Notes under the pieces: model-generated | The model's database searches: none | What the model was told of the DNA's origin: nothing | What the model saw: only the letters and a program-made list of their open reading frames with translations | Part shown: piece after piece, positions 15,443-22,604 of the stretch | Layout: the number at the start of each line of letters is the position of its first letter | Numbering within the stretch: position 1 is the first letter of the stretch | Translations under genes and position numbers: made by a program | NCBI GenBank assembly: GCA_016209895.1 | Contig: JACQVH010000168.1 | Coordinates: forward strand, 1 to 45,171 | Source: Candidatus Hydrogenedentota bacterium | GTDB lineage: Bacteria; Hydrogenedentota; Hydrogenedentia; Hydrogenedentales; SLHB01 | Direction of reading: 5' to 3' | Length of the DNA stretch: 45,171 bases

Positions 15443-17284
15443 ATGAAAACGGCGAAAACGATCAAACATAAACTCTCCGGACAGACCATGAGCGGCGCGG
15501 ACATGGTCTTGCAGGTCCTCGCCGACGAAGGCGTGGACACCATCTTCGGCTATAGCGGCGGCGCGATCCTGCCTACGTACGACGCTATCTTCCGCTATAA
15601 CGCCTCGCCGACGCGGCAGCGTGACATCCGGTTGATTGTCCCCGCCAACGAACAGGGGGCGGGTTTTATGGCGGCCGGTTACTCGCGGGCCAGTGGACGC
15701 GTTGGCGTCTCGATGGTGACCTCCGGTCCGGGAGCGACCAATTCGGTTACGCCGATCCGGGACTGCATGGCCGATTCCATTCCCACGGTCCTGATTTCCG
15801 GGCAGGTGCCGCGGCAGGCCATCGGATCGGATGCTTTCCAGGAGGCGCCGGTTTTTAATCTCATGAGCGCGTGCTCCAAGCACATGTTCCTTGTTTCGCG
15901 GCCGGAAGAATTGGAGGCCACGGTGCGGACGGCCTTCGAGATAGCACGCAGCGGTCGGCCTGGGCCGGTGGTGATTGATGTGCCGAAGGACGTGCAGAAC
16001 TGGGTGGGGGAGTTCAAGGGAGAGGGTTTACTTCATTTCCGGGGCTACGAGACCCGGATGGCGCGGCTCCGGGCGTCGCGTCTTACCAAGTCTGAATGCG
16101 CCGAATTCTTCCGGTTGTTGGAGAGCAGCGAACGCCCGCTGATCTATGCCGGGGGCGGCGTCATAAACGGGAATGCGGCGCTGGAACTCCGGGCATTTGT
16201 CAATCGGTTTCACGTCCCGGTCGTGACCACGTTAATGGGTATCGGGGGCATGGACACGACCAGCGAGTATTCGCTGCATATGTTGGGCATGCACGGGACC
16301 GCGTACGCCAACTACAGCGTGGAAGACTGCGATTTTCTGATCACGGTTGGAGCGCGTTTCGATGACCGAGTCGCTGGAAAGGTGCCGGAGTTTGCGCCCA
16401 AGGCGAAGTACATCGTCCATTTGGATATTGATGCCGCCGAGATCGGCAAGGTCAAAGGCGTCCACTGGTCCCATGTCGGCGACTTGAGGCAGGCGTTGTC
16501 CGATCTGACGGAGGCGGGTAAGAATTTTCAGAAGGATTTCACTCCCTGGCTGAAGTACGTGCATCACTTGAAGAGGAAACATGCCCTGAATTACGAACGC
16601 AACAGCGATCTCATCCAGCCGCAGTATGTCATTGAATGTTTGAACGAGATTACGCGGGGCGAGGCGATTGTGACGACCGGCGTCGGGCAGCATCAGATGT
16701 GGGCTGCGCAGTATTTCGACTTCCATCGGCCCCGTTCGTTTCTTACTTCCGGCAGCATGGGCACGATGGGATTTGGCTTACCGGCGGCCATCGGGGCACA
16801 GGTGGCGTGCCCGGACCGGCCGGTCATTGACATTGACGGGGATGGCAGCCTGCGGATGAATCTCGGCGAATTGGAGACGCTGACCACGTACAACATACCG
16901 GTGAAGGTCGTCTTACTGAATAATCTTGGGGACGGGATGGTACGGCAGTGGCAGGCGTTGTACTTCGGCGACCGCTTTTCGGGGAGTGACAAATCGCTTC
17001 ATAAGAAGGATTTCATAAAGGCGGCGGAGGCGGATGGGTTTGAATTCGCTCAGCGCCTGACGGAACCGGGTGAGGTGAAGAAAACGTTGACGCAACTCGT
17101 CGCGCAGAAAGGGCCGGCGTTCCTTGAAGTTATGATCGATCCGAACGCGCACGTGTATCCGATGGTGGGTCCGGGCATGGGCTACAAGGACATGGTGACG
17201 GGGAAATACATCACGCCTCGCGAAAAGGCGGCCGAGAAAGCCGAAGCCGAGATTGACATGACCAAAATCCCGGATTTGTTCTGA
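15443..17284 (+). CDS. ilvB: Acetolactate synthase large subunit (divergent)
   Basis: This is a ThDP-dependent enzyme of 613 residues condensing pyruvate (or pyruvate with 2-oxobutyrate) in branched-chain amino-acid synthesis. The N-terminal PYR domain has GADMVLQVLADEGVDTIFGYSGGA, and the catalytic Glu is Glu70 in ANEQGA. A central domain follows (LMGIGGMDTTSEYSLHMLGMHGT), then a C-terminal PP domain with GDGSLRMN and a downstream NN (the ThDP-metal motif). GGAG at 15433-15436 supports the ATG at 15443. It is unusual: the common H-E-Q-G reads N-E-Q-G, the usual NNQ..GMVRQWQ reads NNLGDGMVRQWQ, a charged tail follows, and no ilvN regulatory subunit or other ilv gene is adjacent. Another pyruvate-using ThDP enzyme is possible but less likely. 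Confidence 0.85.
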   Translation: MKTAKTIKHKLSGQTMSGADMVLQVLADEGVDTIFGYSGGAILPTYDAIFRYNASPTRQRDIRLIVPANEQGAGFMAAGYSRASGRVGVSMVTSGPGATNSVTPIRDCMADSIPTVLISGQVPRQAIGSDAFQEAPVFNLMSACSKHMFLVSRPEELEATVRTAFEIARSGRPGPVVIDVPKDVQNWVGEFKGEGLLHFRGYETRMARLRASRLTKSECAEFFRLLESSERPLIYAGGGVINGNAALELRAFVNRFHVPVVTTLMGIGGMDTTSEYSLHMLGMHGTAYANYSVEDCDFLITVGARFDDRVAGKVPEFAPKAKYIVHLDIDAAEIGKVKGVHWSHVGDLRQALSDLTEAGKNFQKDFTPWLKYVHHLKRKHALNYERNSDLIQPQYVIECLNEITRGEAIVTTGVGQHQMWAAQYFDFHRPRSFLTSGSMGTMGFGLPAAIGAQVACPDRPVIDIDGDGSLRMNLGELETLTTYNIPVKVVLLNNLGDGMVRQWQALYFGDRFSGSDKSLHKKDFIKAAEADGFEFAQRLTEPGEVKKTLTQLVAQKGPAFLEVMIDPNAHVYPMVGPGMGYKDMVTGKYITPREKAAEKAEAEIDMTKIPDLF

Positions 17285-17304
17285 CAATCGTCCCCTGTCG
17301 TGCG

Positions 17305-17628
17305 CTAGGTTGTTCGGCCCCTTCGTTCCCTCAGTTCTCGGATGCGGCCGTGCCAGTATCTCGGCCGCCGCTTTTGGTGGGTCACCGCCACGACAACGAT
17401 CAAGTCTGCTTCAACCGAATACAGCACTGAATAGGGGAAGTGAGGCAATACCTTTCGTCGCAAGCCGGTGCCGACAGACAGCGCCGTGTACGGATGGTCG
17501 AGGATGAAAGCAATTCCTTTTCGAACTTCGGCAGCAAATGTCAATTCCACACCGGGCACTTGTTTTTCGTAGTATCGGACCGCCTCACGAAACTCTTCCT
17601 CGGCGCCAGGAAGAAATTCTATTCTCAC
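17305..17628 (-). CDS. RelE/ParE-family toxin
   Basis: The 107-residue protein has the ParE/RelE fold signature: IEFLPGAEEEFREAVRYYEKQVPG at the N-terminus, a central GTGLRRKVLPHFPYSVLYSVE strand pair, and VVVAVTHQKRRPRYWHGR at the C-terminus. The family inhibits gyrase or cleaves mRNA; which applies here cannot be told. The GTG start overlaps the antitoxin stop (GTGA), so it is translationally coupled to the antitoxin. Its 3' end converges on the acetolactate synthase gene with only 20 bp between. Confidence 0.92.
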   Translation of the reverse strand: MRIEFLPGAEEEFREAVRYYEKQVPGVELTFAAEVRKGIAFILDHPYTALSVGTGLRRKVLPHFPYSVLYSVEADLIVVVAVTHQKRRPRYWHGRIRELRERRGRTT

Positions 17629-17855
17629 GAGAGGTCGGCCAAGACTCTTCGAAACACCTCGTCGGCTGGAATACCTTGAACTGTCCCTTCTCGGAATTCC
17701 TTCAGGCGACGTGCTGCTTCTTCAAGCCAAAGTCGCTCGATTTCAGAATCCGACGGTTCGTCTAAGCTGAGAAGAAGTCTCCCGACCAATTGCGCACGGT
17801 CTTCAAGCGTGAGTGCCATGGCCTCGGCCATGACATTGTCCAGTTTGTTGGCCAT
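17625..17855 (-). CDS. Antitoxin of the 'addiction module component' family
   Basis: This is a 76-residue acidic helical protein (MANKLDNVMAEAMALTLEDRAQLVGRLLLSLDEPSD...) of the type usually paired with ParE-like toxins. The start is the ATG at 17855, which has GGAG 9 bases upstream; the frame stays open further upstream but without a ribosome site. The VQGIPADEVFRR segment near the C-terminus is the usual toxin-wrapping end. It is the first gene of the pair and presumably represses its own promoter, but I could not identify a clear operator. Confidence 0.88.
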   Translation of the reverse strand: MANKLDNVMAEAMALTLEDRAQLVGRLLLSLDEPSDSEIERLWLEEAARRLKEFREGTVQGIPADEVFRRVLADLS

Positions 17856-17952
17856 AGACGTTTCTCCAATACTCTTTGCTGGTTTCCGTTCTGGGCAACA
17901 CGTCGGTAATTGATCATGCCATAAAATGCATGCTTGTACCAAGGGCCTGAAG

Positions 17953-19014
17953 CTAGTCTAAAAGCGGAAACCTGACGCGGCGGCCTTCGTTCGCTGCTCG
18001 GTAGGCGCCGAGGATCATTTCGACGGCTACGCGGCCGTCGTGGGCGGTGGCGGCGGGCGGTGTTTCGTTGAGGAGCGAGTCCACCCAGGGGCGGGGAATG
18101 GCGCGGATGCGCATGCCGTGGTCGGTAACTTTCGGGATATCGTCGAAAACGTGCCAGCTAGAGCTACCGTATCTAAACATCTTGAGGGGAGGGCCGTCCG
18201 GGCAGCGCGGCACGCCGCAGGAGGGCGCGTCACCGTAGTTCTGGATCAGACAGCCCTTCTCGCCATAGACCTCGGTCGTGTTCTCGGCGACGAGGACCGT
18301 GGAGCTGTTGACCAGGATGCCCATCTCGCCGTGCGCGAATCGGTATACGGCTACGCCGTTGTCGTCGGGCGCGACGTTGGTCAATATATTGTCAATCTCC
18401 GCGATCACGCTGACCGGCTTGCCGAGAATCCAATGGAACCAGTCGGCGGGGTGGGATGCGTCGTCCATGAACATTCCCATATTCTTGTCGGCCTCGATGT
18501 GCCAATGCGTCGGGCCGTTGATAAACGTTTCCTGGAAGAGGACGCCGATACAATGGCGGCGGCGGATAACGCCGATCTTTCCCAGTTCCCCGCTCTGGAT
18601 GATTTCCCGGATTCGGATATTCGCCGGATCATGCCGCATCTGAAACGCCATCGCGAAGTGGACGCCAGCCTTGTCCACAGCGGCGATGATGCGGTCGCAG
18701 TCTTGCAGCGACAACGCCATCGGTTTCTGACATAGGATGTGTTTCCCGGCTTGGGCGGCGGCCACGCACAACTCTGCATGGCGGTTGGTCTCGCTGCCGA
18801 CGATCACCGCCTGCACGTCGGGATTTCGCAGAACATCTTCGACGTGCGGCGAGTATTTCATGCCCGTACGTTCGCAAATGGGGCGGCCACGCTCGGGGCG
18901 GTCGTCGTAGGCGGCCACGAGGCGAACGTCTGGAAACGGTTTCATCACGTCGGCGTAGGCCGTGACGTGACCATGGGCGAAACTCAAGAATCCGATACCG
19001 ATGGGCGCTTTCAT
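17953..19014 (-). CDS. Gfo/Idh/MocA family NAD(P)-dependent oxidoreductase
   Basis: The 353-residue protein has an N-terminal Rossmann fold (IGIGFLSFAHGHVTAYADV), a second strand ending VAAYDD, and the family KP motif (ILCQKPMAL) around residue 95. A C-terminal alpha/beta domain of the glucose-fructose oxidoreductase type follows, including GMFMDDASHPADWFHWILG. Members oxidise or epimerise sugars, inositols and related polyols; the substrate is not deducible. The start used is the ATG at 19014 (MKAPIGIGF); an upstream GTG adds only five residues. It stands alone, divergent from the NAD salvage genes. Confidence 0.92.
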   Translation of the reverse strand: MKAPIGIGFLSFAHGHVTAYADVMKPFPDVRLVAAYDDRPERGRPICERTGMKYSPHVEDVLRNPDVQAVIVGSETNRHAELCVAAAQAGKHILCQKPMALSLQDCDRIIAAVDKAGVHFAMAFQMRHDPANIRIREIIQSGELGKIGVIRRRHCIGVLFQETFINGPTHWHIEADKNMGMFMDDASHPADWFHWILGKPVSVIAEIDNILTNVAPDDNGVAVYRFAHGEMGILVNSSTVLVAENTTEVYGEKGCLIQNYGDAPSCGVPRCPDGPPLKMFRYGSSSWHVFDDIPKVTDHGMRIRAIPRPWVDSLLNETPPAATAHDGRVAVEMILGAYRAANEGRRVRFPLLD

Positions 19015-19169
19015 GATTGTTCCCCACAACGTCCAAGAACGATCACGGTTCTACCTGAAGGTTCCGGATTAGTCAACCTGATCGAAGATGTATACTGAAA
19101 CCTTGTCCCCTAGAGTTCGGACATTTTACTCCCATTACAAATGGGCGCTACGGCACGACGTCAATCGGA

Positions 19170-19199
19170 TTGACATGTCTGACGGGGTTGCGCTACACC
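19170..19199 (+). promoter_or_regulatory. Possible promoter for the Nudix-pncA-pncB operon
   Basis: A perfect TTGACA (19170-19175) is followed after 18 bp by a weak -10 (TACACC, 19194-19199), 27 bp before the Nudix start codon. Confidence 0.35.
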
Positions 19200-19226
19200 T
19201 GACACGGTTATTTTTTCGAGGTGCGA

Positions 19227-19673
19227 ATGACCAGAAAACAGTATCGCTACGCGTTTCCCCGGCCGATGGTGTCGGCGGATGCGGTCGTCTTCACGCGGCG
19301 GCACCGGCGACTGGAAGTATTGCTCGTAAAGCGTAAGAATGAGCCGTTCGCCGGGTGCTGGGCGCTGCCTGGAGGCTTTGTCGAGATGGAAGAAACCATC
19401 GAGGAGGCTGTGCGGCGAGAGTTAGAAGAGGAAACGGGGGTCAGCCAGGTTCGGCTGAGGCAGTTTTGCACGTTCGGCGATCCGGGGCGCGATCCGCGTG
19501 GGCGCTCGATCACCATCGCCTACGTCGGCGTTACGGACTGGCGCCGGCATACGCCGAAGGCGGATGATGATGCGGCTGAGGCTGCGTGGTTCCCGGTGAA
19601 CGATTTGCCCCAATTGGCGTTTGATCATAATGAGATCATCCGGCAAGCGAGGCGAGCGATGAAGACACAGTAG
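19227..19673 (+). CDS. Nudix hydrolase
   Basis: This is a 148-residue protein with a complete Nudix box, G-x5-E-x7-R-E-L-x-E-E-x-G-V, in GGFVEMEETIEEAVRRELEEETGV. It hydrolyses a nucleoside diphosphate linked to another group. Its place directly upstream of nicotinamidase and nicotinate phosphoribosyltransferase suggests ADP-ribose, NADH or a related dinucleotide, as in other NAD-salvage clusters. No C-terminal winged helix follows, so it is an enzyme rather than an NrtR-type repressor. The ATG at 19227 (MTRKQYRYAFPRP) is preferred; GAGGTG upstream is rather close, and a GTG at 19221 is the alternative. Confidence 0.92.
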   Translation: MTRKQYRYAFPRPMVSADAVVFTRRHRRLEVLLVKRKNEPFAGCWALPGGFVEMEETIEEAVRRELEEETGVSQVRLRQFCTFGDPGRDPRGRSITIAYVGVTDWRRHTPKADDDAAEAAWFPVNDLPQLAFDHNEIIRQARRAMKTQ

Positions 19674-19714
19674 ACGGCCGGACGTTGCCGCGATGAATTG
19701 GAGGTAGCGGCGTG

Positions 19715-20290
19715 ATGAAGATTGAACCCACGGATGCCTTGATCGTAGTAGACGTGCAGAACGATTTCTGTCGTGGTGGCGCGCTGGCGGTCGAGGCGGG
19801 CGATGAAGTTGTACCGGTGATAAATGGCGTGATTCCGCGTTTTCTGTATGCGGCTTTTACCCGTGACTGGCATCCCCACGACCATTGCAGTTTCAGCGAC
19901 GACCCGCAATGGGTGGACAAAAGCTGGCCGCGGCATTGTGTGCAGAATACCCGCGGCGCCGAATTTCATCCGGGGCTGCAGGTGCCCGCCAAGTCGCTGA
20001 TTATCAGCAAAGGGAACCAGACCCATCGGGAAGCATATAGCGGCTTCCAGGGAACGCCGCTTGACGCGGAATTGCGTGCGCGCCACGTGAACCGCATCTT
20101 CGTTGGCGGGCTCGCGACGGATTATTGCGTAAAGACGACGGCCCTCGACGGAGCACGAAATGGGTTTCAGGTCGTTTTGCTCGAAGATGCGTGCCGCGGC
20201 GTGGACCGGCCGGCCGGCAGCGTGGCCAAAGCGGTGGCCGAGATGAATCAGGCGGGGGTTACCGTGACTACCACGGGAGATTTGAGCTGA
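19715..20290 (+). CDS. pncA: Nicotinamidase (PncA)
   Basis: It converts nicotinamide to nicotinate, the first step of deamidating NAD salvage. The isochorismatase-like fold shows the catalytic triad Asp13 (VVDVQNDF), Lys99 (IISKGN) and Cys138 (ATDYC). Metal-site residues are in DWHPHDH (Asp51, His53, His57) and WPRHC (His74). The cis-peptide GGLATDYCV region is intact. GGAGG at 19700-19704 suits the ATG at 19715 better than the GTG directly before it. It lies 41 bp after the Nudix gene and 2 bp before the gene for the next enzyme. Confidence 0.96.
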   Translation: MKIEPTDALIVVDVQNDFCRGGALAVEAGDEVVPVINGVIPRFLYAAFTRDWHPHDHCSFSDDPQWVDKSWPRHCVQNTRGAEFHPGLQVPAKSLIISKGNQTHREAYSGFQGTPLDAELRARHVNRIFVGGLATDYCVKTTALDGARNGFQVVLLEDACRGVDRPAGSVAKAVAEMNQAGVTVTTTGDLS

Positions 20291-20292
20291 CT

Positions 20293-21753
20293 ATGTCCGT
20301 TTCCCCCTGGCAGACACGAACGGGCATGGCGCTCCTGACCGATCTGTACCAACTGACGATGATTGCCGGGTATCGGAAGGAAGGGCGCGCGGGGCTTCAG
20401 GTCTGCTTTGAGTACTTCTTCCGCAATCTGCCGCGGCACGCGGGGTTCGGTATTGCGGCCGGTCTCGAACCGTTTCTCGATTATCTCGAGCATCTGCGTT
20501 TCGAGCCGGACGATCTCGAATACCTCCGCTCGCTCAAGATGTTTGATGAGGATTTCCTCGAGTTCCTCCGGGATTTTCGACCGACCTGCACGGTCCGTGC
20601 CATTCCGGAAGGGACGCTCGTTTTCCCGCATGAACCGATCGTCCAGATCGACGGGCCTATTCTCGAGGCTCAGTTTCTCGAAACGGCGCTCCTCAACATG
20701 TTGAACTTCCAGACCCTCATCGCGACCAAGGCCGCGCGCATCTGCCTCGCGGCCACCGGCGAACCGGTGCTCGAATTCGGGTTGCGGCGCGCCCACGGTC
20801 CCGACGGCGGCCTGAGCGGCTCTCGCGCGGCGTACCTCGGGGGCTGCTCATCCACCTCGAATGTTCTGGCCGGTAAGACCTACGGGATTCCCGTCGCCGG
20901 TACGCACGCGCACAGTTGGGTGATGAGCTTTCCGAGCGAACTCGAGGCCTTTCGAGCCTTCGCCCGGATATATCCGGAACGCTGCGTGCTGTTGGTAGAC
21001 ACCTACGATACCATCGAGAGCGGCGTACCCAACGCCATAACCGTGTACCAGGAAATGCGCGCGCAGGGATTCGATGTCCGCGCGGCCATCCGGCTCGATT
21101 CGGGCGACTTGGCCAAGTTGAGCAAGACGGCCTACCGAATGATGACCGAAGCCGGGCTCGAGAACCCGCTGATCGTAGGCTCCAACGACCTGGAAGAAGA
21201 TTTGATTGCCGACCTGAAACGACAGGGCGCGAAGATCAACGCGTGGGGCGTCGGCACGAATCTCATCACGTCCTGGGATTGTCCCGCACTGAGCGGCGTA
21301 TATAAATTAGTGGCGATTCACGAGAACGGCGAGTGGCAGCCCCGCATCAAAATCTCTTCGAACATCGCCAAGGCCACGGACCCCGGCCGCAAACAACTGG
21401 TGCGGTATTATGGCGAAGGCGACGTCCCCATCGGCGATGTTTTGTATGAGCAAGACGAGACCTGGGAAGAATCCGGCACGATCCTCGGACGCCACCGTTC
21501 TCAGCCGCATATAGACGCGCGACTACGCGGCGCAGTACGGGGCGAACCGCTGCTGGGGGTCGTATTTGCCAGAGGCCGCCGCGTGCGCGAACCGCGGCCC
21601 GTCCACGAAATCCGGCAACATGCTCAAGAACAAGTCGCGTCGCTCCCCGATGAATTCAAGCGGCTCCGCAACCCGGAAATTTACCGGGTCATACTTTCCC
21701 CCGCAATCGGCCAACTTAAGGACGAAATGCTCAAGAACCCGGATTTGGCGTAG
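20293..21753 (+). CDS. pncB: Nicotinate phosphoribosyltransferase (PncB)
   Basis: It joins nicotinate to PRPP to give nicotinate mononucleotide. The 486-residue protein has the expected landmarks: LLTDLYQLTM at the N-terminus, FEYFFRNLP, EFGLRRAHG, GTHAHSW containing the autophosphorylated His, IRLDSGDL and GVGTNLITS. The ATG at 20293 is 2 bp after pncA; an earlier in-frame ATG inside pncA lacks family similarity. The product feeds the NAD pathway completed by the NadE encoded 0.9 kb downstream. Confidence 0.96.
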   Translation: MSVSPWQTRTGMALLTDLYQLTMIAGYRKEGRAGLQVCFEYFFRNLPRHAGFGIAAGLEPFLDYLEHLRFEPDDLEYLRSLKMFDEDFLEFLRDFRPTCTVRAIPEGTLVFPHEPIVQIDGPILEAQFLETALLNMLNFQTLIATKAARICLAATGEPVLEFGLRRAHGPDGGLSGSRAAYLGGCSSTSNVLAGKTYGIPVAGTHAHSWVMSFPSELEAFRAFARIYPERCVLLVDTYDTIESGVPNAITVYQEMRAQGFDVRAAIRLDSGDLAKLSKTAYRMMTEAGLENPLIVGSNDLEEDLIADLKRQGAKINAWGVGTNLITSWDCPALSGVYKLVAIHENGEWQPRIKISSNIAKATDPGRKQLVRYYGEGDVPIGDVLYEQDETWEESGTILGRHRSQPHIDARLRGAVRGEPLLGVVFARGRRVREPRPVHEIRQHAQEQVASLPDEFKRLRNPEIYRVILSPAIGQLKDEMLKNPDLA

Positions 21754-21773
21754 TTGGTGGGCAATCAGTGACC

Positions 21774-22160
21774 TTACTTCAGGTCCATGTGTCTTACGCG
21801 GATGAGTCGGTGGCCGAGCATGTCCACGGCGGCTTGGCTTTGCTCGAGTATGATGTAGCCCAGCAGCGGATCATACGTGCCGTTTTCTGGTTGCATTTCG
21901 ATGAACAAAACGTCGTTATGAATAGGGGGGAAACCTTCGATCTGAATCTTGACCGGCCCGTAGAGTTCCCCTTTTATGGTCTGTTGATTTGCGATTTCCA
22001 CATTCACTTCCTGTAGACGTTCGAGCGGGCCGAGTCTTTCTTTCCAGACCTGGGGCAAGACGAGATAAGATGTACCTGTATCAACGAGGGCGTCGCAACG
22101 GCACTGTCTTGCCGGCTCCGCAACGTTCTGCACGCTTACCGATGCGACGATTCTTCCCAT
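21774..22160 (-). CDS. Retropepsin-like clan AA aspartic protease
   Basis: The 128-residue single-domain protein has the aspartic-protease active site DTGTS (Asp27, in ALVDTGTSYLVLP) and a hydrophobic-hydrophobic-Gly element (DPLLGYIIL) near the C-terminus, as in retropepsin monomers that must dimerise. The start is the ATG at 22160 (MGRIVASVSV), with GGTGGA just upstream. A possible -10 (TATACT, 22184-22189 on this strand) would put the transcription start downstream of the longer ATG at 22193. It is single, opposite in strand and converges on pncB with 20 bp between, so it is inserted between the NAD salvage genes. Physiological substrates of such small bacterial retropepsins are mostly unknown. 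Confidence 0.85.
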   Translation of the reverse strand: MGRIVASVSVQNVAEPARQCRCDALVDTGTSYLVLPQVWKERLGPLERLQEVNVEIANQQTIKGELYGPVKIQIEGFPPIHNDVLFIEMQPENGTYDPLLGYIILEQSQAAVDMLGHRLIRVRHMDLK

Positions 22161-22276
22161 AGTTTCCACCGATCCCGAATCGAAGTATAGCAATAAGCTC
22201 TGCCCGTTTCATTCTGCGGACCACCAATTGCTGTTCTGCGCGCCACCGCATGCGGCCCTAACAAGGGTTGTGCGAC

Positions 22277-22298
22277 AGCCCGCGCTCTGCGGCGGGCT
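22277..22298. repeat. GC-rich hairpin sharing a 13-bp core with 4707-4719
   Basis: AGCCCGC (22277-22283) and GCGGGCT (22292-22298) form a 7-bp stem with an 8-base loop. The CTCTGCGGCGGGC core (22285-22297) is identical to 4707-4719 in the other large gap, consistent with a dispersed REP-like element. There is no T-tract. Confidence 0.55.
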
Positions 22299-22463
22299 AG
22301 AACGCCCGACGGCGTTACTAGGAACGCGGCTTTTGCGGCGGACGCGTTTTGTGGTGTGTCCGTCAGGATAAACCGAGGTGGGTGGGTTTTTCCGCTGACG
22401 ATGAAAAGTGGGGGCTTGGGGAATAGAGCCCGAATTGGAATACTTTGGCTCCGGAGCCGGAGT

Positions 22464-22540
22464 CGTGATTACGAGCTACGAGTACGCGCACGAGTACGAA
22501 GCTCGATTACGAATCTCGATTCTCGATTACGATACCCGAG
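22464..22540 (+). repeat. Degenerate ~6-bp TACGAG/CGATTA repeat, copy 1
   Basis: Short units (GAGTAC, GCGCAC, GAGTAC, CGATTA, CGAATC, TCGATT, CTCGAT, TACGAT) run in near 6-bp register. A related block in the same orientation is at 43832-43892. Confidence 0.7.
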
Positions 22541-22573
22541 CCCCGACTTTTCTCTCTGAGACGCCCCTTCAAG

Positions 22574-22579
22574 TATAAT
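22574..22579 (+). promoter_or_regulatory. -10 element for nadE
   Basis: A perfect TATAAT lies 26 bp before the chosen nadE start. No good -35 is visible. The alternative upstream ATG (22578) would fall inside this element, which favours the start at 22605. Confidence 0.4.
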
Positions 22580-22604
22580 GCTGTGCACCAGGGGAGATGT
22601 TGGC

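Larger units (their letters stand above)
22194..22573. other. 380-bp gene-free gap before nadE
   Basis: No gene seen. It contains a GC-rich hairpin at 22277-22298 and a CGATTACGA-type repeat at 22464-22540; the remainder is unremarkable. Confidence 0.6.
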
